Shown: piece by piece, positions 48,418 to 60,491 of the stretch | How positions within the stretch are numbered: position 1 is the first letter of the stretch | Layout: each line of letters opens with the position of its first letter | DNA from: Caprella mutica | Taxonomy: Eukaryota > Arthropoda > Malacostraca > Amphipoda > Caprellidae | DNA: 64,000 bases | Direction of reading: 5' to 3' | NCBI GenBank assembly: GCA_947561585.1 | Contig: CANNZV010002333.1 | Span: 24 to 64,023, forward strand | Made by a program: the position numbers and the translations under genes | The notes under the pieces: generated by a model | What the model was told of the DNA's origin: nothing | Seen by the model: the letters and a program-made list of their open reading frames with translations, nothing else | Database searches by the model: none

Positions 48418-49071
48418 AGTTTATGTAAAATGTTCAGTTTCGGTAAAAATGTTACCTACTGTTTATGTAAAATGTTACCTACTGTTTATGTAAAATGTTA
48501 CCTATAGTTTATGTAAAATGTTACCTATAGTTTATGTAAAATGTTACCTATAGTTTATGTAAAATGTTACCTACAGTTTATGTAAAATGTTACCTACAGT
48601 TTATGTAAAATGTTACCTATAGTTTATGTAAAATGTTACCTATAGTTTATGTAAAATGTTACCTACAGTTTATGTAAAATGTTACCTACAGTTTATGTAA
48701 AATGTTACCTACAGTTTATGTAAAATGTTACCTACAGTTTATGTAAAATGTTACCTACAGTTTATGTAAAATGTTACCTACAGTTTATGTAAAATGTTAC
48801 CTACAGTTTATGTAAAATGTTACCTACAGTTTATGTAAAATGTTACCTACAGTTTATGTAAAATGTTACCTACAGTTTATGTAAAATGTTACCTACAGTT
48901 TATGTAAAATGTTACCTACAGTTTATGTAAAATGTTACCTACTGTTTATGTAAAATGTTACCTACTGTTTATGTAAAATGTTACCTACAGTTTATGTAAA
49001 ATGTTACCTATAGTTTATGTAAAATGTTACCTACAGTTTATGTAAAATGTTACCTACAGTTTATGTAAAAT
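48418..49071. repeat. 23-bp tandem array, about 28 copies
   Basis: Unit acctacagtttatgtaaaat plus gtt. Variants at one site (tactg, tatag, tacag) form runs: tactg/tatag early, tacag in the middle, mixed at the end. Confidence 0.96.
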
Positions 49072-51825
49072 ATTCCAAGTCTGTTATAGAATGTGGTTCA
49101 TTATTTTTTTTGTGCGTGCAATTCAAACAAAATTATTCATGAACAGTTTTTCCTTCTTTCACATATCAAAAAAATCAATTTAACAATCTTCATATACCAT
49201 ACGGTTACTTGAAATATTAATTTAAAAATGCCAAAATTTTATTTTTTCATATTTGTTTTTGATCCATTGTACTATAAATATGATGCAAGCTTAAAACCTT
49301 AAAATCTATTTAACGTTCCAGGCCGATGACTGAATTAGGCCTACACCATTATAGGCTCCATAATTTAATTCAGTGGAATTTTAATGACGCCATCAGTCAG
49401 AGCATAATCATTATTAATGAGGTCGTTAATATTAATTTGAAGTACAGATATTTAATATCAATTTTAGAGCAGACAAGCTAGTGAGGAGATACAGTGGAAT
49501 TTTTATACCACCATAGAGAGTTTGTATTGCATCGTATGGGTCAATATTTATAATTGAATATCTCTATCTTAAATAATTAGTAATGATTCTTTGTATTTAG
49601 TTTTACTGGAAATTAATTAACTGTTCTGTTATTGACAGATATATGAAAATATAATGATATCTTCGAAATATATTTTTAATGAAAGAAATATGATAGAATA
49701 CGCACATTTAGAAATGTTTTCTAATAATTTTAGTTTGTTACTTTATACTCCATTTTGATGTTTTCCATTCGTATGTATATTATATTTGCATAAAAAGATT
49801 CACTCGAAATAAATATTATGTTTTATAACATGCACAGGATTGGTGACATGAATCTATTTCTTGTCACATTTTCTCTGCATGTTATGACTAATTGAAAGGG
49901 AAAACATGTTCGCAACGTAAATTGTAATGTGAGATCTAATTCACTAAAAGGCGGAGCACAGCAATGCTCAGTTGACTCTAATATTTTAGTGCAGTCTGCT
50001 GGGATTCGGTCAAATCCGCCCGAATGCAATTCGTTCTGAATTTTAAATGTGGTTTGACGTTGTAAATACTCCTCATTATGATTAATGAGGCTACTCATTA
50101 ACTAAGGCAATTACCTGTTCAAAAGAGGGCTGAATATCCCCTCTTCTAATTCGGATTCCAGTCCCTACCCTCCTCAGCAAAACAAATTAGCTATGCGTTA
50201 CTACTTTTCTGACAGCAGATGAAAGGAAGAAGGGAGTTTATTAATAAACTGTAATTCTTAAACATTCACTGTAATCTCGGGGTAAGTTCAGAGTTATCGA
50301 TCTGTTCCACATTTCCGATCATAATTAAACAAAAATACTATTATTTATTTTAATTCGTATCCATGATAAATGCATGTATTTTAAATTTCAAATAAAACAC
50401 GAAATATTTTTTTTTTTTTGCTTATACGATCGAAAATGTGGAACCATTCAATAACTTGTTTGCCTTCCTTTATATATAATGTAACTCACACGAATAAGAT
50501 TAGATGTGTTTCTAATGCATTTTCTGTTCCATAATGCATTCAGTGAAGTCTTCCAGAGCTGTAGTATATCTCTCTAATTAGACATCAACTTTTTTGACAA
50601 TATCATGTTGGCTGCACTAATGAGTTAGTTTTCTTATCAATTAGTTCGTTGGTTTCGAGTTGCACGCACTCACTGCCAGTGAAACACGAGCCTTAGTGAT
50701 GTCCTCAACTGATAAACCTGCACAAAATGAAGAAATTTAATGAGAAACTCACTTTTTCGTGAATTTTATACATCAATAAAAATAGACTACTATTTTTAGT
50801 ATTTGAATTAAAGTTTGATCATTCGGTCTGATATTTTGAACAAAAATTAAAAGCAAACCAATGTTGGTAATGAAATGATCATTATCTTATTAGTTTTGAA
50901 CATTGAAACAAGATCTTGACAATAAGAATAACTGTGCCTGCATGGTGAATGATAATTGGCATTTAACTTATTAAGATTATAGTTGAATGTTTATTATTGA
51001 TGATAATTTGAATTCATCCTAAATTTGTTCTAATCATTTATAGGGAAATTAACAAATACATAAGCTTTGAATTAAGATTACTTGAATGATGCTTTCAAAT
51101 AAATAATTAGTTAAAAATCTATGGATTATTTTGCTTGAGAAATAATCATTATTATTTACCTGATAGCAAGATATTAACAGTTGGTAGAGCCATTTCACAT
51201 TGCATCAAGTAAAAAGGTACTTTCATTAAAATACATACAGTGAGTTTATTGGGAATGAGGAGTTTTGAAAGCAGAGTACACTAGTTTCATAATAACACTT
51301 TGGCATAATGTTATGCTATTAGGTACAGAAAAGCTACAAAGGAAGCCTTTGTGCTTTTGGAGCAGCATACGATTCCTTTCTCCTCTGCCCATTATATTTA
51401 TTATTTCTGGTGCTCAATGATAGCAGGCATAAAGCTTTGTCATATTCGTGTTAGGATATATTCTACAAAATACACACTTTAGCACAATGAACCTTGTTTG
51501 TACAACTAAATTGCTCTCTCTTAACTAACTAGATTTATTGCTTTCAACTTCAGAGATTCAGAGACTAGGGTACAATATAATAACATTTTGGAGTGTACTG
51601 TTCAAGTTATGTATATTGTTCTTCAAGAATGTATTCAATTTCATTTAGATTTTCTTGGATTTGATTATTCATTTCAAAGAATTATTTTGTGAAAACTTCG
51701 TGTGAAATCGTTACATAAAAAACATTTCTTGAAAACAGAAACAAAATTGTGTGATTGGTGCCATTATCACTCAGGATACATTGATTAGTGCATTAAATTT
51801 CACACTATGTACTTTTTCTCGCCAG
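49072..51825 (+). other. Rest of intron H-I
   Basis: Unique AT-rich sequence. A compact hairpin lies at 51328-51358. The end is tgtactttttctcgccag. An open frame at 49823-50098 (minus) has no recognisable domain. Confidence 0.65.
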
Positions 51826-51970
51826 CCTCTGCACCCAAACTGCAGTACCGCTTCATAGCGCACACTCTGCAGCCTGGCCCTGCAGTGACTCTAAAGTGCA
51901 TCGCCAGGGGGAGTCCCGTGCCGACCATACAGTGGACTCTGGATGGCTTCCCTCTACCCCAGTCTCCTCG
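51826..51970 (+). CDS. Dscam2: Dscam exon I: first half of Ig5
   Basis: 145 nt, phase 1 in and phase 2 out, between tttttctcgccag and cctcg|gtaaga. It starts SAPKLQYRFIAHTLQPGPAV, then TLKCIARGSPVPTIQWTLDG with the first Ig5 cysteine and the core tryptophan, then FPLPQSPR. This is the best-conserved exon here. T-L-Q-P-G-P-A-V, W-T-L-D-G-F-P-L-P and the preceding tyrosine-phenylalanine pair are the Dscam2/Dscam4 Ig5 signature and differ from Dscam1. The partner exon with the second cysteine was not found in the remaining 12 kb. Confidence 0.95.
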
Positions 51971-54900
51971 GTAAGAGATAATATAAATACATTTATGTTT
52001 CATATTCGAATTGACTCTGAATATCATTATAAAGATAAATTTTCGAATCGCAAGAATATTATTTTTTAAGCTACATTTGAAAATATTGGTAGCAAAGCAC
52101 ATCTTTCAAACTTCATTGCTTTTGTATTATTATCGTAACTAGGAGGCATCAATACTGAACTTTTAATGTCTTTTAGTGCTCATGAACACTATTTTTCCTA
52201 ACTAATCCTGTGTCTGGTACTACAAATGAAGTTGTCATGCTTCAAAAAATAGAAAGCTATTGCTTATGAACACTTTAACAACCATTTGGAAATTGGTAAA
52301 TATTTCACTAGCTCTTTAAGGGAAAATATTGAGTGTGTACCTGCCATTATCTGTGTAGCTCTAAAATCTCGTAATGAAATATATAATTGTATCAAAATTT
52401 TCCGTACACATTACGTAACAAAATGATATGATATCCATCCCTTTTTCGCTGACACACCAATATAGATATAAATGTAAGTAATAAATGTACAATATTGGTG
52501 ATCATTCTTGTTCCCATTCGAATAGTAATATCCATATTTTCTATGCATTCATTTGAGTCTTTCTTCAAAGGCTCCAAAGTATTTTAATCTATTTAAATAT
52601 CGCAATATTGCTCAGTGAAGGGTCTCCCCCGCGTCACTGGATATTCTTTGCATCTCCCTTTGAAATTCACTCCTCAAACAAATCCTTTAATCCTTTTTAA
52701 TGACAAATCAAACAGAAAGCCTTGAATGCAGCTCTCCATATTGCAGACATATTGTTAGACATGGAATGGCGGAGTCTTAGGAAACTCTACACGCTGCGGA
52801 ATTCCTGTCTTTTCAAGTCAATGCTTCACGTCTGTGTTTTGGGATAGAATTTCAGAAGGCGAAAACAATTTTCTCAATATTTTTCAAGGTTATTTGAGTC
52901 TCGTTCTCTCTTCTCAAGATGATCAAATGAAATGTATAATTTGGATGATTGTTTGTGAAGAACAAAGTCCCACGCAATTAATTCAAAGAACAAACCAATT
53001 TGATTGTGAATGTACTTACTCTATAGCTCTCTGAAAGCCATAAAATATTTTATAGGCAACTAAGGCGCATATTATTTCCACTCCAGTCTCTAATAAATAA
53101 AGTAAGGGTGTCTCTCTACAAAATACCGTCTTGGAGTTTCCTATTTTCCGGGAGGATGGCAGCCAAGATTAAAATTTTATGAAGACGAACGAGCAATAAA
53201 TGATGTAGACTCGTTATTTAAGGGATTAATAACAGATTCTTAGATTAAAATCATGAAAACACTCGTGTTATGGTCTCGATTAATCCCTGAGTTATGAGAA
53301 ATTAACTTAGTTACTCCCTTGCCCTCATCACATCATCTCGTTTGCTAATTACAAATTTACACATCTTGTTATTTTCAACACTGCACTATAGTGCCTATTA
53401 TAACTAAGCTTCAAACTGACAACAACTTGTGAATTATTAATCTCATTCTACATATAATTCAACAGCAATTTTGAATATAATTCCCCGGAAAAGTTTCGGA
53501 GGATCTTAAAAGAGAGGCTGTAAGTTCCAATCTCCGCGTGAACTCTTATTGCTTCCAAACTTTCGGCTGAATTTCAGGAGGTATGAAGAAAAATATTGAG
53601 AATTAATTTAATTAATCTCAGATATAATCTGCCAGCTCATCCGGGGATTTTCTTTCGACACCATTTGGAAATATGAACTTGTAACATTCATTATTACAAA
53701 GTATTTGAATTATTTATTCTATAAGTTATATGTACATCAACCATATTGAATATTCTTCCAAAAATCATATAAATATGGAAATAAATAACTATTTCAGAAA
53801 TTCCTTTGATATCAAATGCATATTTAATGTATTTCAAAACAATTTCCAACACACAATTTTTCTTTTTTATTTTCATTTCTATGTCTATCACTCTGAAACT
53901 TATTTATTATTACTGGAGGAAAAATGTTTTCTCTCGATGCAAAAAGTGGTCAAAGGAGAATACAAATATTCAGATCGTGGCGGTGATGATGATTTACGCC
54001 AAAATATATTTTATTTGCCGCTGCATACAAACCTATCGACCGGAAAAAAACTGTTCGTGAGGTTCAGGTGCTTTGCGTTATTGAAAAATTATGCAAAGTT
54101 CCAGCGTTCTACATGAGAAAAAGATTGCCAATCTACATTTTTATAAATCCTACAGCCAATTTTAACGCAGATTGAAGGGCAATTCATCCGCCCGTCAATT
54201 TTCCATATTTTTCACAGGTATTTGTGGTGAAATATTACTAATGACATCTCTTCATTTAAACGTACATGCTGGAAGATAATTAAGAATACAAGTATGACAA
54301 CAGAGTAGGTTATTTCAGATCACACTATGAAGCATTGTTACTATCATACTGTGATGGCAGTATATTTCATTGCAGAGGAAGCCTTTCATTTGCCTAAGTC
54401 ACCAGAGTGTCCAAATGAATAACTAAAAACAGAAAGCTCTTATTGTAAAAGGCAGTCCTCTCTCTTCCGTGAAAATTAATTATTTTGTTCCTTGGAGCAA
54501 AACAAGCGCAGAGATGCAGAGAAAAGTTCGCTAAACATATACCTTCACTTGCCAGTTACATGTCAGAACAACACGAAACTTCGCTAAAATATTAAACTCA
54601 GGAATAAAATATGAAACAATCATCTATCACTTTGACACCAGGCGGCGTATTTTTCAGTCCCCGCTCAGAATAAATAAATCTGAATTTGTTAGTTTGTACA
54701 TTTTGTGTTTCTGACAAACTATCGAGAAACATCGAGAACACTTCTCAGCTACATTTCTGTCGAAGGAAATAATATTCTCCCCTATTTTATTACTCGGAAA
54801 TTGTAAAACGGTCTCTGAATATAAATATCTGTTTGAATTGATTTCGGACATCCCTTACAGAAATTGCTCCATTGCCAAAAGAATATAAATGTGTTTGCAG

Positions 54901-55248
54901 TTTATAAATCAGAATTTCTGCAGCGTAGTGTTTTTAATTCGTTCTATTATCGCTATTCAAAACGAATGAAATATGACATAAGTTACATGTAATGATATAA
55001 CATTATTAAAGAGAAAACATATTCTTCCTCTATTAGCTATTCATGAATACCAACACATTATATATAGTGATATCCCTTGAATATCAAAGATCCTCTTTCA
55101 ATTGATCTCCCACCCTCTTCTCAGTCTTTTAACTTCCCTCTCCATTGAATGAATTCCACACCACGGATTTAGTAACTTTGGATAAAACGAAGGAGATCCG
55201 CCTTTTAGATTGGAACATCTGCATTAAACACTGTCTCTGACGATTAGA
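51971..55248 (+). other. Intron after exon I, left part
   Basis: Unique AT-rich sequence with several short open frames (for example 53694-54116), none with a domain I know. No Ig5 second-half exon was found. Confidence 0.6.
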
Positions 55249-57385
55249 TATACAGTTGAGTATAGCGCCTACAGTTGAGTATAGCGCCTACAGTTGAGTA
55301 TAGCGCCTACAGTTGAATATAGCGCCTACAGTTGAGTATAGCGCCTACAGTTGGGTATAGCGCCTACAGTTGGGTATAGCGCCTACAGTTGAGTATAGCG
55401 CGTACAGTTGAGTATAGCGCCTACTGTTGAGTATAGCGCCTACAGTTGAGTATAGCGCCTACAGTTGAATATAGCGCCTACTGTTGAGTATAGCACCTAC
55501 AGTTGAATATAGCGCCTACTGTTGAATATAGCGCCTACAGTTGAGTATAGCGCCTACAGTTGAATATAGCGCCTACTGTTGAGTATAGCGCCTACAGTTG
55601 AGTATAGCGCCTACAGTTGAATATAGCGCCTACAGTTGAGTATAGCACCTACAGTTGAGTATAGCGCCTACAGTTGAATATAGCGCCTACAGTTGAGTAT
55701 AGCGCCTACAGTTGAGTATAGCGCCTACAGTTGGGTATAGCGCCTACAGTTGAGTATAGCGCGTACAGTTGAGTATAGCGCCTACTGTTGAGTATAGCAC
55801 CTACAGTTGAATATAGCGCCTACAGTTGAGTATAGCGCCTACAGTTGAGTATAGCGCCTACAGTTGGGTATAGCGCCTACAGTTGAGTATAGCGCGTACA
55901 GTTGAGTATAGCGCCTACAGTTGAGTATAGCGCCTACAGTTGAGTATAGCGCCTACAGTTGAGTATAGCGCCTACAGTTGAGTATAGCGCCTACAGTTGG
56001 GTATAGCGCCTACAGTTGAGTATAGCGCCTACAGTTGGGTATAGCGCCTACAGTTGAGTATAGCGCCTACAGTTGAGTATAGCGCCTACAGTTGAGTATA
56101 GCGCATACAGTTGAGTATAGCGCCTACAGTTGGGTATAGCGCCTACAGTTGAGTATAGCGCCTACAGTTGAGTATAGCGCCTACAGTTGAGTACAGCGCC
56201 TACTGTTGAGTATAGCGCCTACAGTTGGGTATAGCGCCTGCAGTTGAGTATAGCGCCTACAGTTGAGTATAGCGCCTACAGTTGAGTATAGCGCCTACAG
56301 TTGAATATAGCGCCTACAGTTGAGTATAGCGCCTACAGTTGAGTATAGCGCCTACAGTTGGGTATAGCGCCTACAGTTGAGTATAGCGCGTACAGTTGAG
56401 TATAGCGCCTACTGTTGAGTATAGCACCTACAGTTGAATATAGCGCCTACAGTTGAGTATAGCGCCTACAGTTGAGTATAGCGCCTACAGTTGGGTATAG
56501 CGCCTACAGTTGAGTATAGCGCGTACAGTTGAGTATAGCGCCTACAGTTGAGTATAGCGCCTACAGTTGAGTATAGCGCCTACAGTTGAGTATAGCGCCT
56601 ACAGTTGAGTATAGCGCCTACAGTTGGGTATAGCGCCTACAGTTGAGTATAGCGCCTACAGTTGGGTATAGCGCCTACAGTTGAGTATAGCACCTACAGT
56701 TGAGTATAGCGCCTACAGTTGAATATAGCGCCTACAGTTGAGTATAGCGCCTACAGTTGAGTATAGCGCCTACAGTTGGGTATAGCGCCTACAGTTGAGT
56801 ATAGCGCGTACAGTTGAGTATAGCGCCTACTGTTGAGTATAGCACCTACAGTTGAATATAGCGCCTACAGTTGAGTATAGCGCCTACAGTTGAGTATAGC
56901 GCCTACAGTTGGGTATAGCGCCTACAGTTGAGTATAGCGCGTACAGTTGAGTATAGCGCCTACAGTTGAGTATAGCGCCTACAGTTGAGTATAGCGCCTA
57001 CAGTTGAGTATAGCGCCTACAGTTGAGTATAGCGCCTACAGTTGGGTATAGCGCCTACAGTTGAGTATAGCGCCTACAGTTGGGTATAGCGCCTACAGTT
57101 GAGTATAGCGCCTACAGTTGAGTATAGCGCCTACAGTTGAGTATAGCGCATACAGTTGAGTATAGCGCCTACAGTTGGGTATAGCGCCTACAGTTGAGTA
57201 TAGCGCCTACAGTTGAGTATAGCGCCTACAGTTGAGTACAGCGCCTACTGTTGAGTATAGCGCCTACAGTTGGGTATAGCGCCTGCAGTTGAGTATAGCG
57301 CCTACAGTTGAGTATAGCGCCTACAGTTGAGTATAGCGCCTACAGTGGGTATAGCGCCTACAGTTGAGTATAGCACCTACAGTTA
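55249..57385. repeat. 19-bp satellite (tagcgcctacagttgagta), about 112 copies, with higher-order blocks
   Basis: The largest array in the window. Point variants (gaata, gggta, gcgcgt, cactg or cactac types) recur in fixed order. The gcgcgt variant occurs in pairs 133 bp apart (7 units) near 55759/55892, 56387/56519 and 56805/56938. The rare gtacagcgcc variant at 56191 recurs at 57236, exactly 1045 bp or 55 units later. Most units carry a GCGC, unusual in this AT-rich setting. Confidence 0.97.
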
Positions 57386-58499
57386 AGGTATGAGACTGTT
57401 CTTTTTCCTGAAGGTAAGGAAGACTTCCAGTAATTATTATGTGAAAAGAACAATGGAGTGAAAACAGTCATTGTAAATGTCTGTTCGATGATTATTAGGA
57501 ATTAGAAAATATATTTTACATTAAGGATTTAGCTAAACATACATTGTTAAAACTTGTGGTAAAGTTATAGAAAGCCTATAACTTGAGTTATTAGGTAGAT
57601 ACTAATTTAGTTACGTCAAAGCGAATAGGAGCATCGGAAATTGATGAAGTCGTGGACTTAAAAGTTAGCAGATTGGCGGGGAAAATCCTTGGTAATAATT
57701 TTCCGTAAATAAAAGAAAGTTTGATTCTTCCAGTGTCAATTTTATTTCGAGACCAAACAATTCGTCCTGAAAAGTTTCAATACGAAGACCTTATGAAATG
57801 TTAATTATAAATTTAAGAAATCATTTCAATCGCATGAAATATGGCTAAATCAGCATAATATGTTGATTGAATTATTTTAGTTTTTGTTACTTCATCTTTC
57901 ATCAAGCTGTACCTAATAATTCATCTCTAAATATTGGGATGCTGGATCAGTTAAATTTATTAAATAGCAGGTAATTAAATTAATTGGTGAATGCACCCAA
58001 AATGATAAAAATACAGATTACAGACTAACTGGTGAGTTTCCTAACTCACTCCTATCGTTTTTCAACGGAAAGAACTAAAGGGTGATACTAGAACAAATGA
58101 CCCTTTTAATTTGTTAATAAAATAAAAACTTATAAGCGTAGAGTATTGACACAAAATTCTTTAGAAATAGCTCATTTTGGGAGTTTTTCTTGACTTTGCT
58201 GATGAATTATTTTCTAAGTGATAACCCCAGTTTGCTAGACTATGTCATGCTTCGTCTCCAGGATTTCAGGTGAAAGTAGGAGTTTCATTATTGATACTTT
58301 TCTCTAGTTATGGGATGTCCTTTGCTTTTGCAACATTCTCCATAAAACCTTGGCTTCCATACTGCACTACTGCCTAGTGAGACATATGCCTTCAACTAGT
58401 GACTTCCACTTGGTCATTATTTTTATGATAATGATAACGAATGCAATTTGATTAGAGAATTTCTATTGTCAATCATAGAGAAGAGTTGGAATTCACATT
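57386..58499. other. Intronic DNA
   Basis: No supported feature. Confidence 0.6.
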
Positions 58500-58800
58500 A
58501 TTCTAACTACAAAGTGGAGTAACCGCTAACTAACCGTCCACACAATCGAGCAACTCATTATTGTGTTAGACACTTTTGAATGTGTTAAAAATTTCTCGTT
58601 TTGGACGTGTCCCTGATCTAACACCAAAAGATATTTTTCTGTGCAGATATCTTTAATTCATGCGTGTATGTTACAAAACACATACAGGAACTGAGATCAC
58701 AAATTAAGAATCTCTCACTTCGCATGAAATTTTGAAAGTGATATGAAAAATTCTAGAGAAAGTTATTGGCAGACTTTAAAAAGAGGGCGACAATGTCTTG
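58500..58800 (+). pseudogene. Mariner-like transposase tail, relic
   Basis: The frame reads FGRVPDLTPKDIFLCRYL after WS-like sequence, matching the R-S-P-D-L-T-P-x-D-F-F-L-W-G block of mariner transposases. It continues, with breaks, as a short Y-K-T-H-T motif and a C-terminal helix (EKVIGRL) near 58755. The upstream catalytic blocks and inverted repeats are not visible. Confidence 0.6.
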
Positions 58801-60328
58801 CAAACTCTGTCAATCATTCAAAAGATTTTCTTTCAAATTTCAAATTAAGAAAAAAAAACTCCCAAATGTTCTCCTTTCAATTAATTTCATTTCATTAATA
58901 TAGGTTCATTATTTCTATTTATTAATAGATTAAAAGGGTCAGTCGATAAAATGCTTGAATTTTAAGAATTAGTATTTATCGTTCTGACATTTCAGCGCTA
59001 TATCTGGGTTGCCTTGACCTGTACCATAGTATGTACTATATAGTACTATAAACTATAGTCTGTACTTATCCCTTTTAATATAATAAAAGTTGAAATTATC
59101 CGCTACCGAACATATTAAACGTGTGGCTCCTGAATGAAAATATAATAAATAGAATGACACAATGTAGTTATTAGGTAGTAAATTAATTTAGTTTTTGATG
59201 ATAGAATAATGAATGAAGACATTTATTGAATTAATTTTATATTAAATTTGGTACACAATGGAATCTGTTATACTAACAAAAGTGCTTTAGGGTAACCACT
59301 CTATTACCGAATTATAGAATCAATGTTTCGATTGTTATAAAAAACATATAGTCATTTTTCGGTGGCTCAATAGTTTGTATTACAATTATTCAAAATGTAA
59401 ATTTTATAGTAAAACAAATCACGATACGATTTAATTGACACTAACCCTCAACATTGACAGATAATGCACTACTTTTGATATCTTTATATATTACTATGTA
59501 AAGGAGAAGCTTATTCAAATCAATGTTATCAAATCTCTAAATATTGACTAAAGACTACACAGTTTTTGCATATAACATATCAAGTTTAGCTACAACTTTT
59601 TACTCCGATGATACGTATGCCTTAGAAAACTGAGACAACGAAGAAGCCCGTTATTATTTGACAGTTGAGCTGTCACCTTTTGCACTAGTTTCACCTCTTC
59701 TGCAGTGTTTGGATCAAACCTGGTCGCTACATACAAGACTATTTATTTCTCTCACATTTAAGAAGACCATTTAATACTCTACCAAAACCGTGAGGACTGT
59801 GCTCCTCTATATCACTGGAGTATTTTTTATAATGTTAAGGAGATTCCTTGGATTCTAAATAAGGTACAATACAATTAGGGTCCATGAGATGCATGGCCTT
59901 TAATATGGATGCGAGTGATTGAGGTAGAGAAATTTTCTCCAGAATAAGTTTATCAACCAGATGAGGACACTGGTGAGAATATTTTCTCTGATGAGAAATT
60001 TTCACTGACGTGGCACAATTCGATTGTCAAAATGATAAAGATTAAGTTAAAATCCTAAAATATCCTATCTTTAGGAAATTATATAGGGACTTGATGAAGT
60101 ATTGTTCATTTTTTTCATCAATAAAAATCCTTATCCTTATCAATCTTGAGAAAAAAAAATCCAAAAGAACAGAGTCTAGCCCAAGCTGCATTAACCAGCA
60201 TTCGTTGGATTTTCGTTAGTGGTTAATCTTCAGGACAGACGCTTTATTATTTCTCATGATAAATTATTAGGAACACTGAAATACCACTCAAAAATCTAAG
60301 ACAAAATCACACATATCCTCTAAGCTTA
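58801..60328. other. Intronic DNA
   Basis: A small palindromic TA-rich patch (tagtatgtactatatagtac) lies near 59028-59050. Otherwise nothing recognised. Confidence 0.55.
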
Positions 60329-60491
60329 GTCACCAAAATGTGACACTTATTGCATCAACTGTAATTTAAATATTCTTCTGTGTTTCAAGAGCTTGGCAGT
60401 TTTCAGTGAGATGCACTTTAGTGCATAAGCATTGTAGCTTAAGCCTTAATGCACTCAGAATAACTGCACTTAAGCGTCACATTTTCGTGAC
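60329..60491. mobile_element. Small foldback element, 163 bp
   Basis: gtcaccaaaatgtgacactta at the left pairs with the reverse complement of taagcgtcacattttcgtgac at the right, and each end is itself palindromic (GTCAC...GTGAC). An inner pair, gtgcataagc and gcttaagccttaatgcac, strengthens the hairpin. Probably a tiny MITE. Confidence 0.65.

Larger units (their letters stand above)
10181..51970 (+). other. Dscam2: Dscam-family receptor gene, internal part (nine exons, eight complete introns)
   Basis: Dscam proteins are single-pass neuronal and immune receptors with ten Ig and six FNIII domains, and they mediate homophilic adhesion and self-avoidance. Here nine exons give Ig1 to Ig4 and half of Ig5. 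Two exons per Ig domain is the Dscam layout. Joining phases run 1,0,1,1,1,2,0,2,1,2 from the first acceptor to the last donor and match at every junction. Introns are about 2.6, 1.0, 20.9, 6.1, 2.9, 2.2, 0.9 and 3.5 kb. The Ig5 exon (TLQPGPAV...WTLDGFPLP) resembles Drosophila Dscam2/Dscam4 more than Dscam1. The exact paralogue is inferred from remembered motifs, not from a tree. The start, FNIII, membrane and cytoplasmic exons are outside the window or unseen. Confidence 0.85.

Noticed and set aside
52834..54116. Open frames after exon I as the second half of Ig5
   Set aside because: None has the expected D-x-G-x-Y-x-C block, glycine-tyrosine start or phase-2 acceptor join.
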